From Fidelibacterota bacterium (GTDB lineage: Bacteria > Fidelibacterota > Marinisomatia > SCGC-AAA003-L08 > D37C17): 49,167 nucleotides of DNA. Below the pieces are notes generated by a model. That model did no database searches, was not told where the DNA came from, and saw only the letters and a program-made list of their open reading frames with translations. Positions 34,945 to 44,059 of this stretch are shown one piece after another (within the stretch, counting starts at the first letter, position 1; every line of letters begins with the position of its first letter). The stretch is taken from assembly GCA_014381415.1 (NCBI GenBank), contig JACNLQ010000058.1, forward strand, positions 65,768 through 114,934, given 5' to 3'. Made by a program: the position numbers and the translations under genes.

Positions 34945-36495
34945 TTATCCCAGAATAATATTTACAAGGATAATGATATCCAAAATGTTGGCTATGCCAT
35001 CAGAGTTTAAATCAGCCATGCTATTTTGTTCTCCACTCAAGACTATATTTACCAAAGAAATTACATCCAGTATATTAATGACACCATCCAAATTCAGGTC
35101 GCCATCTTCAAAGGCAGTGCCCCCAATAGCAGTAAAAGAATAATAGCCCGCTAATGGTAATGTTTCCAATCTCCCAGAATTATCTACAGCTTGAATGTAA
35201 TATTGTATCTCTGTATCATCCGATTGTCCTGGTATTGAGCCCCAATAACAATCAACCATTTCCCACGGACATACTTCCAATAATACATTTTCATAATCAC
35301 TCATTGTCGAATTTTTCCAAAAAACCTTTAATTCATCAAAAATCAATCCTGCTTCACTGAGGTCATCAATTATTGCATCAACCTGATAACTATTCTGAGC
35401 TTCAGACTGATCATTAATTGGGTTATGGAAAATCTGCAGCATTTCTAAATCGGGAATACCTTTTGCTCGGCAATGCAAGGCATCAGTGGATTCCCATGAA
35501 CCTGTAAATCCAATAATTTCATATCCGGGCATCGCTTCAGCATAAGCTGCCAGAGCATCATCATCATAAGAATTGTTCATAATGGGAACCATTACCTTTT
35601 CATTTAAAATAATTGAATTGGTATAGGGTTGATTTGAACCGGTATAAACACGGAATACTTCCCAAGGTTCTCCATAAGTTGTCATAGTATTTGCAAAATA
35701 ATCTGCCACTTCTTCAATTTCATCATACTGAGCATGCCAAGTTGGTACCTCTCTTATAAGAACCTTATGGGGAGACAGATATTTTCCCCAACAGTCAATA
35801 TGGTCAATATAGGTGTTATTGGGGTCATCCACCACATGATAGGTATGAACGCCGTAGTATTCGTTCAGGGTAGTATGAATCATGGCATCGCTCATGGAAT
35901 TTTCTTCATATACCAAGCTGGATGATGCCGAAATTCCATAGCCATCGGTCATATAATTACCACCGGCTGTTACAAATTCATTGGAAAAATATGGGGTATT
36001 CAGGTAATCGGACACCTTGGAAGGCGCTTGATTATCATTGGGTCGTGGGCGATTGTATGTAAAATCGACTACGCTGATATCACGGTTACCATCTACTACC
36101 CACCAAGGGCCGTAATCTCTTGTCCAATAACTATCTGTCCCTCCGATAATATATTCCACATTATCCATATTAACGCCAGCATTGTTCATAGAATTATTAG
36201 CAGAATTTTGTGAACCGGAAGATACCAGACAATAAACGGTTAAATCTTCTGCCATTTCTTTAATAATAGAAGTCGAAATTCCAAAGGGATAGCGAATTAA
36301 TACGCCTTCCATTCTTTCATATTCAGCAATATTGCGAATGGGAGTTGGAGGAGGATCAGTTGATCGGCTCATTTCTTTAATGAGATGCATTTTCCCCTTT
36401 TCCTCTTCAGTTAAACCAATGGGAAGTTCAAAACCGTTTTTGTCGGTTGAAAACAGTGGTGCTATAAAAAATAATAATGATAATAAATAATTCAA
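34945..36495 (-). CDS. Secreted Porphyromonas-type peptidylarginine deiminase with dockerin-like tail
   Basis: 516 residues from TTG 36495, preceded by GGAGAAGGA. Signal peptide, then the guanidino-group deiminase fold. Five catalytic positions can be placed at spacings close to those I recall for P. gingivalis PPAD (D130, H236, D238, N297, C351): D127 in WTRDYGPWW, H232 and D234 in YIDHIDCWGK, N293 in YTNSIILNE and C342 in ALHCRAKG. The two PPAD arginines that bind the substrate's C-terminal carboxylate (R152, R154) correspond to R149 and R151 in YNRPRPND. This favours peptidyl C-terminal arginine over free agmatine as substrate. An Ig-like domain (to about 460) and two dockerin-type repeats (GDLNLDGVINILDVISLVNI, ADLNSDGIANILDIIILVNI) end the protein. 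First gene of an operon with the carboxypeptidase. Confidence 0.92.
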   Translation of the reverse strand: MNYLLSLLFFIAPLFSTDKNGFELPIGLTEEEKGKMHLIKEMSRSTDPPPTPIRNIAEYERMEGVLIRYPFGISTSIIKEMAEDLTVYCLVSSGSQNSANNSMNNAGVNMDNVEYIIGGTDSYWTRDYGPWWVVDGNRDISVVDFTYNRPRPNDNQAPSKVSDYLNTPYFSNEFVTAGGNYMTDGYGISASSSLVYEENSMSDAMIHTTLNEYYGVHTYHVVDDPNNTYIDHIDCWGKYLSPHKVLIREVPTWHAQYDEIEEVADYFANTMTTYGEPWEVFRVYTGSNQPYTNSIILNEKVMVPIMNNSYDDDALAAYAEAMPGYEIIGFTGSWESTDALHCRAKGIPDLEMLQIFHNPINDQSEAQNSYQVDAIIDDLSEAGLIFDELKVFWKNSTMSDYENVLLEVCPWEMVDCYWGSIPGQSDDTEIQYYIQAVDNSGRLETLPLAGYYSFTAIGGTAFEDGDLNLDGVINILDVISLVNIVLSGEQNSMADLNSDGIANILDIIILVNIILG

Positions 36496-36594
36496 TTCCT
36501 TCTCCTTTTATTCATACATATGTACTTATGAAAATATACCATGTTATTAGTCTATTACCCTTGTATCTTTCTGTAACAGTTTGTTAACCATTTT

Positions 36595-37365
36595 TTAACC
36601 CCCAAATGGACAGGTACCATTATGAGAAACTATGCACAGGCATTCAATCAATGTACTGGCATCCACTCCCTCTATACATTCATTTTTCACTTCAAAATCC
36701 AATTGATTAAAATCTATTTTACTATAAGATAATACCGCTTCTTCAATTTTCCCTAAAATGAGGTAGTTTTCTATTCTTAAAACCAAAATGTCATTAAATA
36801 TTAATTTCAGATCATATTGAAATACAAAATCGCTTTCTAATTGATTGCTGAACTCTACACTTTCTTCATATAATATTCTAATCGTATCGCTTAACGCAAC
36901 ATTAATAGTTTCCCAAATAACACCATTCGCTGCTAATTGTTTGGCATAATAACTTCGTTGAAGCGCTAATCCTGCAAACATATGAGAAATTCCATTATAA
37001 TAGTCTTCATGTAAATCTAGGGTAATATCTTCAACATTAATATTGGGCATGATATTATTAGCTGCACTTAAACTCTCGCCAGCAGTTTTTATAAAACCAT
37101 TACTTGAGATTTCCTTTATTGCCTGGGCTTTATAAATATTTGTCCAACCCAATCCAACTAGTGAAAGAAAATGGAAAACTGAGGCACTATCATTTGTCTC
37201 TATTGCCGTATTAAAATGTTTGTCTGCTTCTTCATATTTTGCTGAGGAGAAGGCAAGCCATCCATCTTGAATATAGAATTCTCCTTCTAATGGTGCTGTC
37301 TTTTCAATAAGGGAATCACACCCTAATAAAATCAAAATACTCATATATACAATACGATTCATCAT
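36595..37365 (-). CDS. TPR-like lipoprotein
   Basis: 256 residues with a lipobox SILILLGC. The rest is mostly helical: WLAFSSAKYEEADKHFNTAI is a TPR-like helical pair and is followed by further helices (ASVFHFLSLVGLGWTNIYKA, MFAGLALQRSYYAKQL, ENYLILGKIEEAVLSYSKI). It ends in a cysteine cluster, CLCIVSHNGTCPFGG. Its ATG overlaps the TGA of the upstream lamin-tail-domain gene by four bases (ATGA), so the two are translationally coupled. Probably an outer-membrane lipoprotein acting with that protein. No named family recognised. Confidence 0.82.
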   Translation of the reverse strand: MMNRIVYMSILILLGCDSLIEKTAPLEGEFYIQDGWLAFSSAKYEEADKHFNTAIETNDSASVFHFLSLVGLGWTNIYKAQAIKEISSNGFIKTAGESLSAANNIMPNINVEDITLDLHEDYYNGISHMFAGLALQRSYYAKQLAANGVIWETINVALSDTIRILYEESVEFSNQLESDFVFQYDLKLIFNDILVLRIENYLILGKIEEAVLSYSKIDFNQLDFEVKNECIEGVDASTLIECLCIVSHNGTCPFGG

Positions 37366-40300
37366 TTTAATAACATCATTTTTTGATTATAAATATTCTG
37401 TCCAAAATGTACTCTTACAAAATAAATTCCAGAACTCACTTGCTTCCCAAATTGATTGGTTCCATCCCAATTAATATTATGGTAACCCGAAGATTTAATT
37501 CCTTCTGAGAGCTCTACTACTTTCTCTCCTAAAATATTATATATTACAACACTTACAAATGATTCCTCGGGCAATTCAATTGGTATTGTGGTTGATGGAT
37601 TAAAAGGATTTGGATAATTCATTTTTAATTCAAATTTTGAGGGTAACGGTTTTTCCAAAGTGGAATCCATAAAAACTGCATAATTCCCTAATTCTTCAAT
37701 ACTTGCAGTGAGTGTTTCCCCAATAATAATTGTGGGAAGGGTGACTGACTCCAAACCTCCTATTTTAACAATGACCAATTTCCATAACTCTATTTCAGAT
37801 GAAATATAATCACTAATATCATATTCAATGGAACCAGGTTTATTCAATGTTAAATCCTTTGGGTAAACATGAATTGTGGAAGTGATTTGATAAAATTCAG
37901 AATCATTCTCCCTACCTGCTATATTATTATTTTCTTCCGTAATAATGATGTGGACGGGCTCCAATACAGAATTCTCAGGCAGAGAAATAGAAACATTACT
38001 TGATGGAGAAATGAGCAATGAGGTTGTATTTGGACTAACTTTATTATAGGATACCTCATCTATTCTCTCCCCGGAATTCATAGCATTATCCCTGATTTGT
38101 AAATCAAACGTTATGGAAACAGAAACTAAGTCAGTGGGAATAATACCCGTGAAATGAAACAGATTATCAGTGATTTGCCTGGGATTGAGCATACTTATTG
38201 CGCTGAACTGGTTTGTTTCCTCTTTAATACTGAGAAACGTGGAGTCTGTCAAGAATGCTTCCGTTGAACTCCACAATAAATCATAAAACCCAGCATACAT
38301 TTCATTTAAAATAATATCCAACTTTGCAACTTCAGGTTGTATTATATCGATCTTAAAATCGGTCAGATTCCAATCTTGTGATATTTCAACAGGATCCTTC
38401 CCGAGATCATCCTGCCAATAGTTTTTTGCAACAACTCGCCATCGATATGTACTCAATCCATTAATATCAATAGTGTGATTTTCCAGAGGAGGTATATACC
38501 CTAAACTATCATAATAGTATGGATATTCAGCTCTCTGAAAGTCAATTTCTGCCCAAATATTTTCAAATTCTAAAAAATTGTTGTGATATAAGCTGTCTTT
38601 CAATATTGAAACTACATTTGTTAAAGTGTCTATTAATTCCAGACGATAAAAAATATTCTGTACAGCATCCTTATTAATTTCATTATCCGTATCGATATCG
38701 AGATTATCATTCCTTTCCCATTCAAACAAAAGTTTTTTAGGGGTTGGATTACTCTCATTATTAATACCAGTATATTGTTCGAGTCTGAAATATCTTACAT
38801 CTCTTATAGTGTCAATAGTCGATGAAATAATGCTGTAATTCTTAATATCATGATAGAGGTTAAAATGTTTCAATGTATCATTTCTCTGATCAATATAAAT
38901 GGGAATATTTATTATAAGGCTATCAGATAGAGATGCAACAGTATTGTCATTATCAGTAACAAAAACTTTTAATCCGGTTTGACCATTAAAATTATTCGAT
39001 AAAGAATCAATTTTAAACCCCTCACCCGTTTTATACGCAAAAATTCTCTGTTCATTTTCAGAGTCTAATTTGTGAAAAGACCACTGCAAACTATCCCAAT
39101 TAACTGAATGGGCATTATCTCCATCTAATTTGAAATCAATATAAAATGGAATCTCTGAGACTAATGTTGAATCTTCTGGTAAGTGAAAATATTCGTCAAG
39201 GGCAATAATGGGATCATCAAAAGTAACAGTATTGGTTACTTTTTTAATATTTTGAATTACCAAAAAGGAAGTATCACTTGTGCTTTCAGAGTTAAAGCCT
39301 TCTATTGGTGAGGAGACACCATCATCAACCATAAATGGAATCAATAAACTATCATATGATACTTTGTGGCTCGATTTTATTGTGGTACCTGAAACACAAT
39401 AATTATTTTCAAATCCTAAACCACAATTGTAACCCTGGGGAATAATTGTGAAATTTAGGTCGTTATCAATGTCCGTTATTTGTGCAATTAAAGTTGTGTC
39501 AATTATTACCCCTGATGCATCATATTCATACAATTCAATTTGATCCCCCTTCACAATAAACTTATTGGAATACCCTGCGATTAAATCAATTTCATTAATA
39601 TTAGCTGAGTTTAATATTATTTCAGGTTTTTGATTCTTATTATGAACTATGACTTTTATACTATTTGAATCTGAAGCACCAAATGGATCTGTGGTTTTAA
39701 TTTGAAATTCCAGGGTATCCCGAATGAAATTTGCACCAATTTCGTTTAGTGAATAAATTTGAGGTGCTATAAATTTTGGAGCCAAAATATTTATACTGCT
39801 TAATAGATTACTACTATCTAAAGTCCATAAGAATGGTGAGCTATTATCAAAAAAACTACTATTAAATGTTAAACTGTCAAAATTACAGGGAGCATCTATA
39901 GAAGAACAAAGTTCTGGATCCGTAACTTCTGCAAAGACGGAATCATAAGTATTCTCAAATATATTGATTACTGCTTGAGAACTTTGCCCATTTATACTAA
40001 CAACACTTGGCTTTTCATTAATTTCTTGATTGATATAAATAGTTGTATCAGTTTTCCCTAAAAAACCATCTGTATTCCTGGTTACAAGGGGTATGGTATA
40101 AACACTTGAAGTTAAATTGGTATCCTGAAGTAATGGGTTGGGATGCCAAACGCTAACGTTTGTACTTTTACTATCTACCAATATATTATTTTTATAAACA
40201 GTCCAATAGAGAGAATCAAGTGAAACAGCATTATTATTATAATTAATGGCAGTTCCTAAAAGTTCAATAGCTGCATATCCTCCAGGGTAACCATCACTAT

Positions 40301-41150
40301 GAGGAATACATATAGTTTTGGATTCTGTATATGAACATACCGTATTTTGGGTTGAATCTGAATTAGAATTCGAATTTGCTGAAATTGAAATGGTAGGTGT
40401 GATAAAATTTGGTGAAAGGGGACTGCCAAAATCCCTGCTTGAACCATTCCATAAATAATCTGATGGATGTTCACTTGATCTCCAATTTAATCCATCATCA
40501 TTTTTAACATGAGCATTATCAGATTTGGGATCAATAATAAAAACCGCAGCTTTTCCTAAAACACCTTCTCCAACTGGAAAACTCTCCGCTCCATCATATG
40601 CTACAGAATCAATTACAATTGGTGTGCTGGAATTATCCCATATTTTAATTGTTCCAGAAGTATTTTCTAAATCAGAAAATGTACCAATTCCCCCAAATAA
40701 ATTATCAATTGTTGAATCGCATACATTAAAGGGAAAGCCATAATTACTAGACGAACAATAAGTGGTATCACCCTCATTTCGGAGTAAACCACTTGAACTT
40801 AAAATTACTACATAACCATTAGAATTAATTGAAAATGAATTCCAAATACCTTCTGCATTTTCACAGTCAGATTCATTAGAATACAATACACCCAAATTAC
40901 AATATTCCCCATCAATTTCAATTTGAATTCCATCAATGTCAACTTTCCAGCTATTTAAATCAATAACTGCTTCAGTTTTATTATACAATTCAACATATTC
41001 CGGCAAATTACCTGCAGATTTATTATAAAAGAATTCGGTAATTACAATATCGCCAGCATTTGCAGAATATACAAATCCAATCTGGACAATAATCCAAACA
41101 GAAAATATCTTTCTAATTCCGATCATTAATCTGGTTTTTACCATCAGCAT
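37362..41150 (-). CDS. Large secreted lamin-tail-domain protein with T9SS tail
   Basis: 1262 residues. Signal peptide, then a lamin-tail domain (about 30-170: GDIVITEFFYNKSAGNLPEY, VELYNKTEAVIDLNSWKVD, SNGYVVILSS). About 1000 residues of Ig-like or cadherin-like beta-sandwich repeats follow, with few cysteines (examples FQIKTTDPFGASDSNSIKV and GLKVFVTDNDNTVASLSDSL). The end is a T9SS sorting domain: MNYPNPFNPSTTIPIELPEE, VIYNILGEKVVEL, SSGYHNINWDGTNQFGKQV and MMLLK. A probable cell-surface protein of structural or adhesive role. Start chosen at the first ATG; the ATG two codons later is equally possible. Its stop overlaps the lipoprotein start by 4 bases. Confidence 0.9.
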   Translation of the reverse strand: MLMVKTRLMIGIRKIFSVWIIVQIGFVYSANAGDIVITEFFYNKSAGNLPEYVELYNKTEAVIDLNSWKVDIDGIQIEIDGEYCNLGVLYSNESDCENAEGIWNSFSINSNGYVVILSSSGLLRNEGDTTYCSSSNYGFPFNVCDSTIDNLFGGIGTFSDLENTSGTIKIWDNSSTPIVIDSVAYDGAESFPVGEGVLGKAAVFIIDPKSDNAHVKNDDGLNWRSSEHPSDYLWNGSSRDFGSPLSPNFITPTISISANSNSNSDSTQNTVCSYTESKTICIPHSDGYPGGYAAIELLGTAINYNNNAVSLDSLYWTVYKNNILVDSKSTNVSVWHPNPLLQDTNLTSSVYTIPLVTRNTDGFLGKTDTTIYINQEINEKPSVVSINGQSSQAVINIFENTYDSVFAEVTDPELCSSIDAPCNFDSLTFNSSFFDNSSPFLWTLDSSNLLSSINILAPKFIAPQIYSLNEIGANFIRDTLEFQIKTTDPFGASDSNSIKVIVHNKNQKPEIILNSANINEIDLIAGYSNKFIVKGDQIELYEYDASGVIIDTTLIAQITDIDNDLNFTIIPQGYNCGLGFENNYCVSGTTIKSSHKVSYDSLLIPFMVDDGVSSPIEGFNSESTSDTSFLVIQNIKKVTNTVTFDDPIIALDEYFHLPEDSTLVSEIPFYIDFKLDGDNAHSVNWDSLQWSFHKLDSENEQRIFAYKTGEGFKIDSLSNNFNGQTGLKVFVTDNDNTVASLSDSLIINIPIYIDQRNDTLKHFNLYHDIKNYSIISSTIDTIRDVRYFRLEQYTGINNESNPTPKKLLFEWERNDNLDIDTDNEINKDAVQNIFYRLELIDTLTNVVSILKDSLYHNNFLEFENIWAEIDFQRAEYPYYYDSLGYIPPLENHTIDINGLSTYRWRVVAKNYWQDDLGKDPVEISQDWNLTDFKIDIIQPEVAKLDIILNEMYAGFYDLLWSSTEAFLTDSTFLSIKEETNQFSAISMLNPRQITDNLFHFTGIIPTDLVSVSITFDLQIRDNAMNSGERIDEVSYNKVSPNTTSLLISPSSNVSISLPENSVLEPVHIIITEENNNIAGRENDSEFYQITSTIHVYPKDLTLNKPGSIEYDISDYISSEIELWKLVIVKIGGLESVTLPTIIIGETLTASIEELGNYAVFMDSTLEKPLPSKFELKMNYPNPFNPSTTIPIELPEESFVSVVIYNILGEKVVELSEGIKSSGYHNINWDGTNQFGKQVSSGIYFVRVHFGQNIYNQKMMLLK

Positions 41151-41408
41151 ATAATTTTACAATTTCTCTTCATAAATTCCATCTTTTTCAGGTTTATTAT
41201 TAAACCCCTTATTAAGTAAAATTTATCTTGGAAATAGGTAATAATTTGTAAGCTACCTCACGTGTTAAAAATACCAGAAAAAAGGTGATTCATAAAAAAT
41301 TGGGTGAGTTATTTCATTTTTTGTACGATGGTACAAAAATATTGAGAGTTGAAAATAGAAGTTTTTAATGAGGGAAAAAAGGGAGGGGGAACAGGATGTA
41401 AATTGTAT

Positions 41409-41843
41409 TTACTGTCGTAATCGATGTGCAATATTTTGAATAGTCTGAACAAATTTTTCTACTTCTGTCCTAATAGTAAACATCTCCCCCATTCTATGAT
41501 AAATATCTGACGGATAGTAAGACACACCAAAATCCATCATAAAATTCGATTCTAATTTAAGCTGATAGTCACGTAAAATTTCTTTTTTTCTGCATTTCTG
41601 CCTTAAATAATTTAACTGAAATTTTATCTGACCATTGGTAGTAATATGAAATAGAGGAATTATTCCGTAATCATCAGATTTACATTTAAAAGTCATGGTT
41701 CCATATCCTTCTCCTCTTCCCCAAGAAACTTGATCAGCATCCTGTTCCGCAAATCTAATTAAATCCAAGATGGTGGTTTGAACACGGGGTTCACAATTTT
41801 CTTTAATGGAGGAAATAAATGTGGTTTTATTCCATTTAGCCAT
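41409..41843 (-). CDS. Conserved-looking soluble protein of unknown function
   Basis: 144 residues, basic, no signal peptide or membrane segment. Visible features are a helical N-terminus (MAKWNKTTFISSIKENCEPRV), a central beta region SWGRGEGYGTMTFKCKSDDYGIIPLFHITTNGQIKFQLNYL, and a helical C-terminus. The aromatic and glycine-rich strands look like a small enzyme or nucleic-acid-binding domain, but I cannot name the family. It stands alone, 258 bases from the preceding gene and 115 from transketolase, on the same strand as both. Confidence 0.7.
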   Translation of the reverse strand: MAKWNKTTFISSIKENCEPRVQTTILDLIRFAEQDADQVSWGRGEGYGTMTFKCKSDDYGIIPLFHITTNGQIKFQLNYLRQKCRKKEILRDYQLKLESNFMMDFGVSYYPSDIYHRMGEMFTIRTEVEKFVQTIQNIAHRLRQ

Positions 41844-41958
41844 GAATGTTCATATCCTTAATTCTAATGATAATAGTGGAAATTTTGCAATAATATGAGG
41901 GTATTAATTTATATCGGTTTGATATTTAAAAAGGAGGACTATTTATTAAAATGTAAAA

Positions 41959-43944
41959 CTATGAATTTAAATGCTTTTGAATCTTATCTGCAACCTTTTC
42001 CGGTGTGATACCAAAATGATCTGCAACTTCACCTCCTGGCGCGGATTCTCCAAAAGCATCAATTCCAATACTAAGGCCATTCAATCCGGTATAATGTTCC
42101 CAACCCAAAGTAATTCCAGCTTCAATGGAAACTCGTAAAGCAGATTCGTCTCCTAAAACAGATTGGCGGTATTTCAAGGATTGCTCATCAAATAATTCCC
42201 AACAACCTATATTTACTACTCTCACCCTATTTGAAGAAATCTTTTCAGCCGCTTCCAATGCCACCCATACTTCTGAACCGGTAGCAATTATCACAACCTC
42301 AGGGGTGCCACCACAGTCTTGCATGATATAGCCGCCTTTTCTAAATTCTTCAGCAGATGGATATTTATTCCTGTCAAATACCGGCAATCCCTGTCTGGTT
42401 AGCAAGACCAATGCAGGGCGATTGGTTTGTTCAAATGCAATTTTGGAGGCGACGACTGCCTCATTTGCATCTCCCGGTCGTAATACCAACAAATTAGGGA
42501 TAGCTCGGCAAGCCATTAAATGTTCCACCGGTTGATGGGTGGGGCCATCTTCCCCTACAAAAATAGAATCGTGGGTATATTCAGAGACAACTGGCAAGCC
42601 TTGTAGAGCTCGTAACCTGATAGCTGGCCGCTCATAATCAGAAAATACAAAAAATGTAGCACCGAAAACTTCTAATCCACCGTGGAGAGCAATTCCATTA
42701 TTGATGGTTCCCATGGGAAATTCTCGTACTCCATAAGCAAAATTACGCCCTAATCGGTTTTCTCTCGTAAAGTCTCCTACTAAATTAGCAAATCCGGTAG
42801 TAACATTGGATGGCTCCAAATCTGCAGATCCTCCAACCAATGTGGGATGGCATGCAGCCAATGTTTCAATAAAGGGTCCCCACACTTTTCTCGTAGCTAC
42901 TTTTTGCCCAGGTTCATAAGCAGGTATATTAAATGTAGGTAAGGCATCACCAAATGCAATATTCCATTTTTTAGCAAATTCAGTCTCTTCCATTCGTGTT
43001 TCCAAGGCTGATTTCCAGGCAGCCACCTCAGATCTAGCAAAGGCAAATCCTTTACGGAAATCTTCCACTACATCTTCGGGTAATTGAAAGAAATTTTCTG
43101 GATTTAAGTCTAACTTTTCTTTGGTAGCGGCAATTTCTTCAGGGGGTAATGGAGCACCATGGGTATTGTGATCATCTTCCATTGTGGCACATCCTTGTGC
43201 CATAATGGTTCGCCCAATGATAACCGACGGCTTTTCAATTTCCATTTGCGCTTTTCGTATTGCCTCTCGAATAGCCTCCCTATCATGGCCGTCAATTTCC
43301 TGTACATGCCACCCATTTGCTTCATACATTTTTATATAATCTGTTGAGTCCGAACGAGAAACTTTTCCAGATATCTGGGCGTTGTTGGCATCGTAATAAT
43401 TGATGAGTTTCCCCAATCCCCAATGTCCAGCTAAGGCTATTGCTCCTTGTGCCACTGGTTCCTGTATGTCACCATCACCGTGCAAGCAATAGGTGTAATG
43501 GTTCATCACATCTTCACCGAATTGATTTCTCAGGATACATTCAGAAACTGCCATCCCCACGGCATTCCCCACTCCCTGACCCAACGGACCTGTAGTGGCT
43601 TCAACACCGGGCGTTAAGCTGCGTTCAGGATGCCCAGGGGTCCGTGATCCCAATTGACGAAATTTCTTCAAATCATCAATTTCCAGCCAGCCAATATAGG
43701 TAAGCATGGTATAAATCAGGGCAGATTCGTGCCCTGCAGACAATACAAATCTATCCCTATCTTTCCATTCTGGATCATCAGGGTCAAATTTTAAAAATTC
43801 TTTAAAGAGAGTATAGGTATAATCCAATGAAGATAATGGTCCTCCGGTATGCCCTGAATCAGCATTTCGGATAGTATCCATGATGAGTCCTTTGGCCACA
43901 TTTATTGCATATTGGTCAATATCGATTGCAACTGCAGTTGACAT
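41959..43944 (-). CDS. tkt: Transketolase
   Basis: 661 residues, the full-length single-chain enzyme. It transfers two-carbon ketol units in the non-oxidative pentose phosphate pathway, using thiamine diphosphate and Mg. Seen: NADSGHTGGPLSSLDYTY with its substrate-binding His, VLSAGHESALIYTML, GPLGQGVGNAVGMA, the thiamine-diphosphate motif GDGDIQE (156-162) through NNAQISG, and HDSIFVGEDGPTHQPVEHL in the pyrimidine-binding half. The C-terminal domain is complete. AAAAAGGAGA before the ATG is a good ribosome binding site. It lies 115 bases downstream of asnB on the same strand. Confidence 0.97.
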   Translation of the reverse strand: MSTAVAIDIDQYAINVAKGLIMDTIRNADSGHTGGPLSSLDYTYTLFKEFLKFDPDDPEWKDRDRFVLSAGHESALIYTMLTYIGWLEIDDLKKFRQLGSRTPGHPERSLTPGVEATTGPLGQGVGNAVGMAVSECILRNQFGEDVMNHYTYCLHGDGDIQEPVAQGAIALAGHWGLGKLINYYDANNAQISGKVSRSDSTDYIKMYEANGWHVQEIDGHDREAIREAIRKAQMEIEKPSVIIGRTIMAQGCATMEDDHNTHGAPLPPEEIAATKEKLDLNPENFFQLPEDVVEDFRKGFAFARSEVAAWKSALETRMEETEFAKKWNIAFGDALPTFNIPAYEPGQKVATRKVWGPFIETLAACHPTLVGGSADLEPSNVTTGFANLVGDFTRENRLGRNFAYGVREFPMGTINNGIALHGGLEVFGATFFVFSDYERPAIRLRALQGLPVVSEYTHDSIFVGEDGPTHQPVEHLMACRAIPNLLVLRPGDANEAVVASKIAFEQTNRPALVLLTRQGLPVFDRNKYPSAEEFRKGGYIMQDCGGTPEVVIIATGSEVWVALEAAEKISSNRVRVVNIGCWELFDEQSLKYRQSVLGDESALRVSIEAGITLGWEHYTGLNGLSIGIDAFGESAPGGEVADHFGITPEKVADKIQKHLNS

Positions 43945-44059
43945 AAATCTCCTTTTTATGGTAATTTGGGGGGAGTAAAAATTAGGACTATTTTATCTGA
44001 GTGACCAAGAAACAATGATTCAAAGTTCCTTAGTTTCTGAATAATTTCCTACCCTTTAA

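Noticed and set aside
34945-36495. Plain agmatine deiminase
   Set aside because: A signal peptide, an Ig-like domain, a dockerin tail and the carboxylate-binding arginine pair all favour a PPAD-type enzyme.
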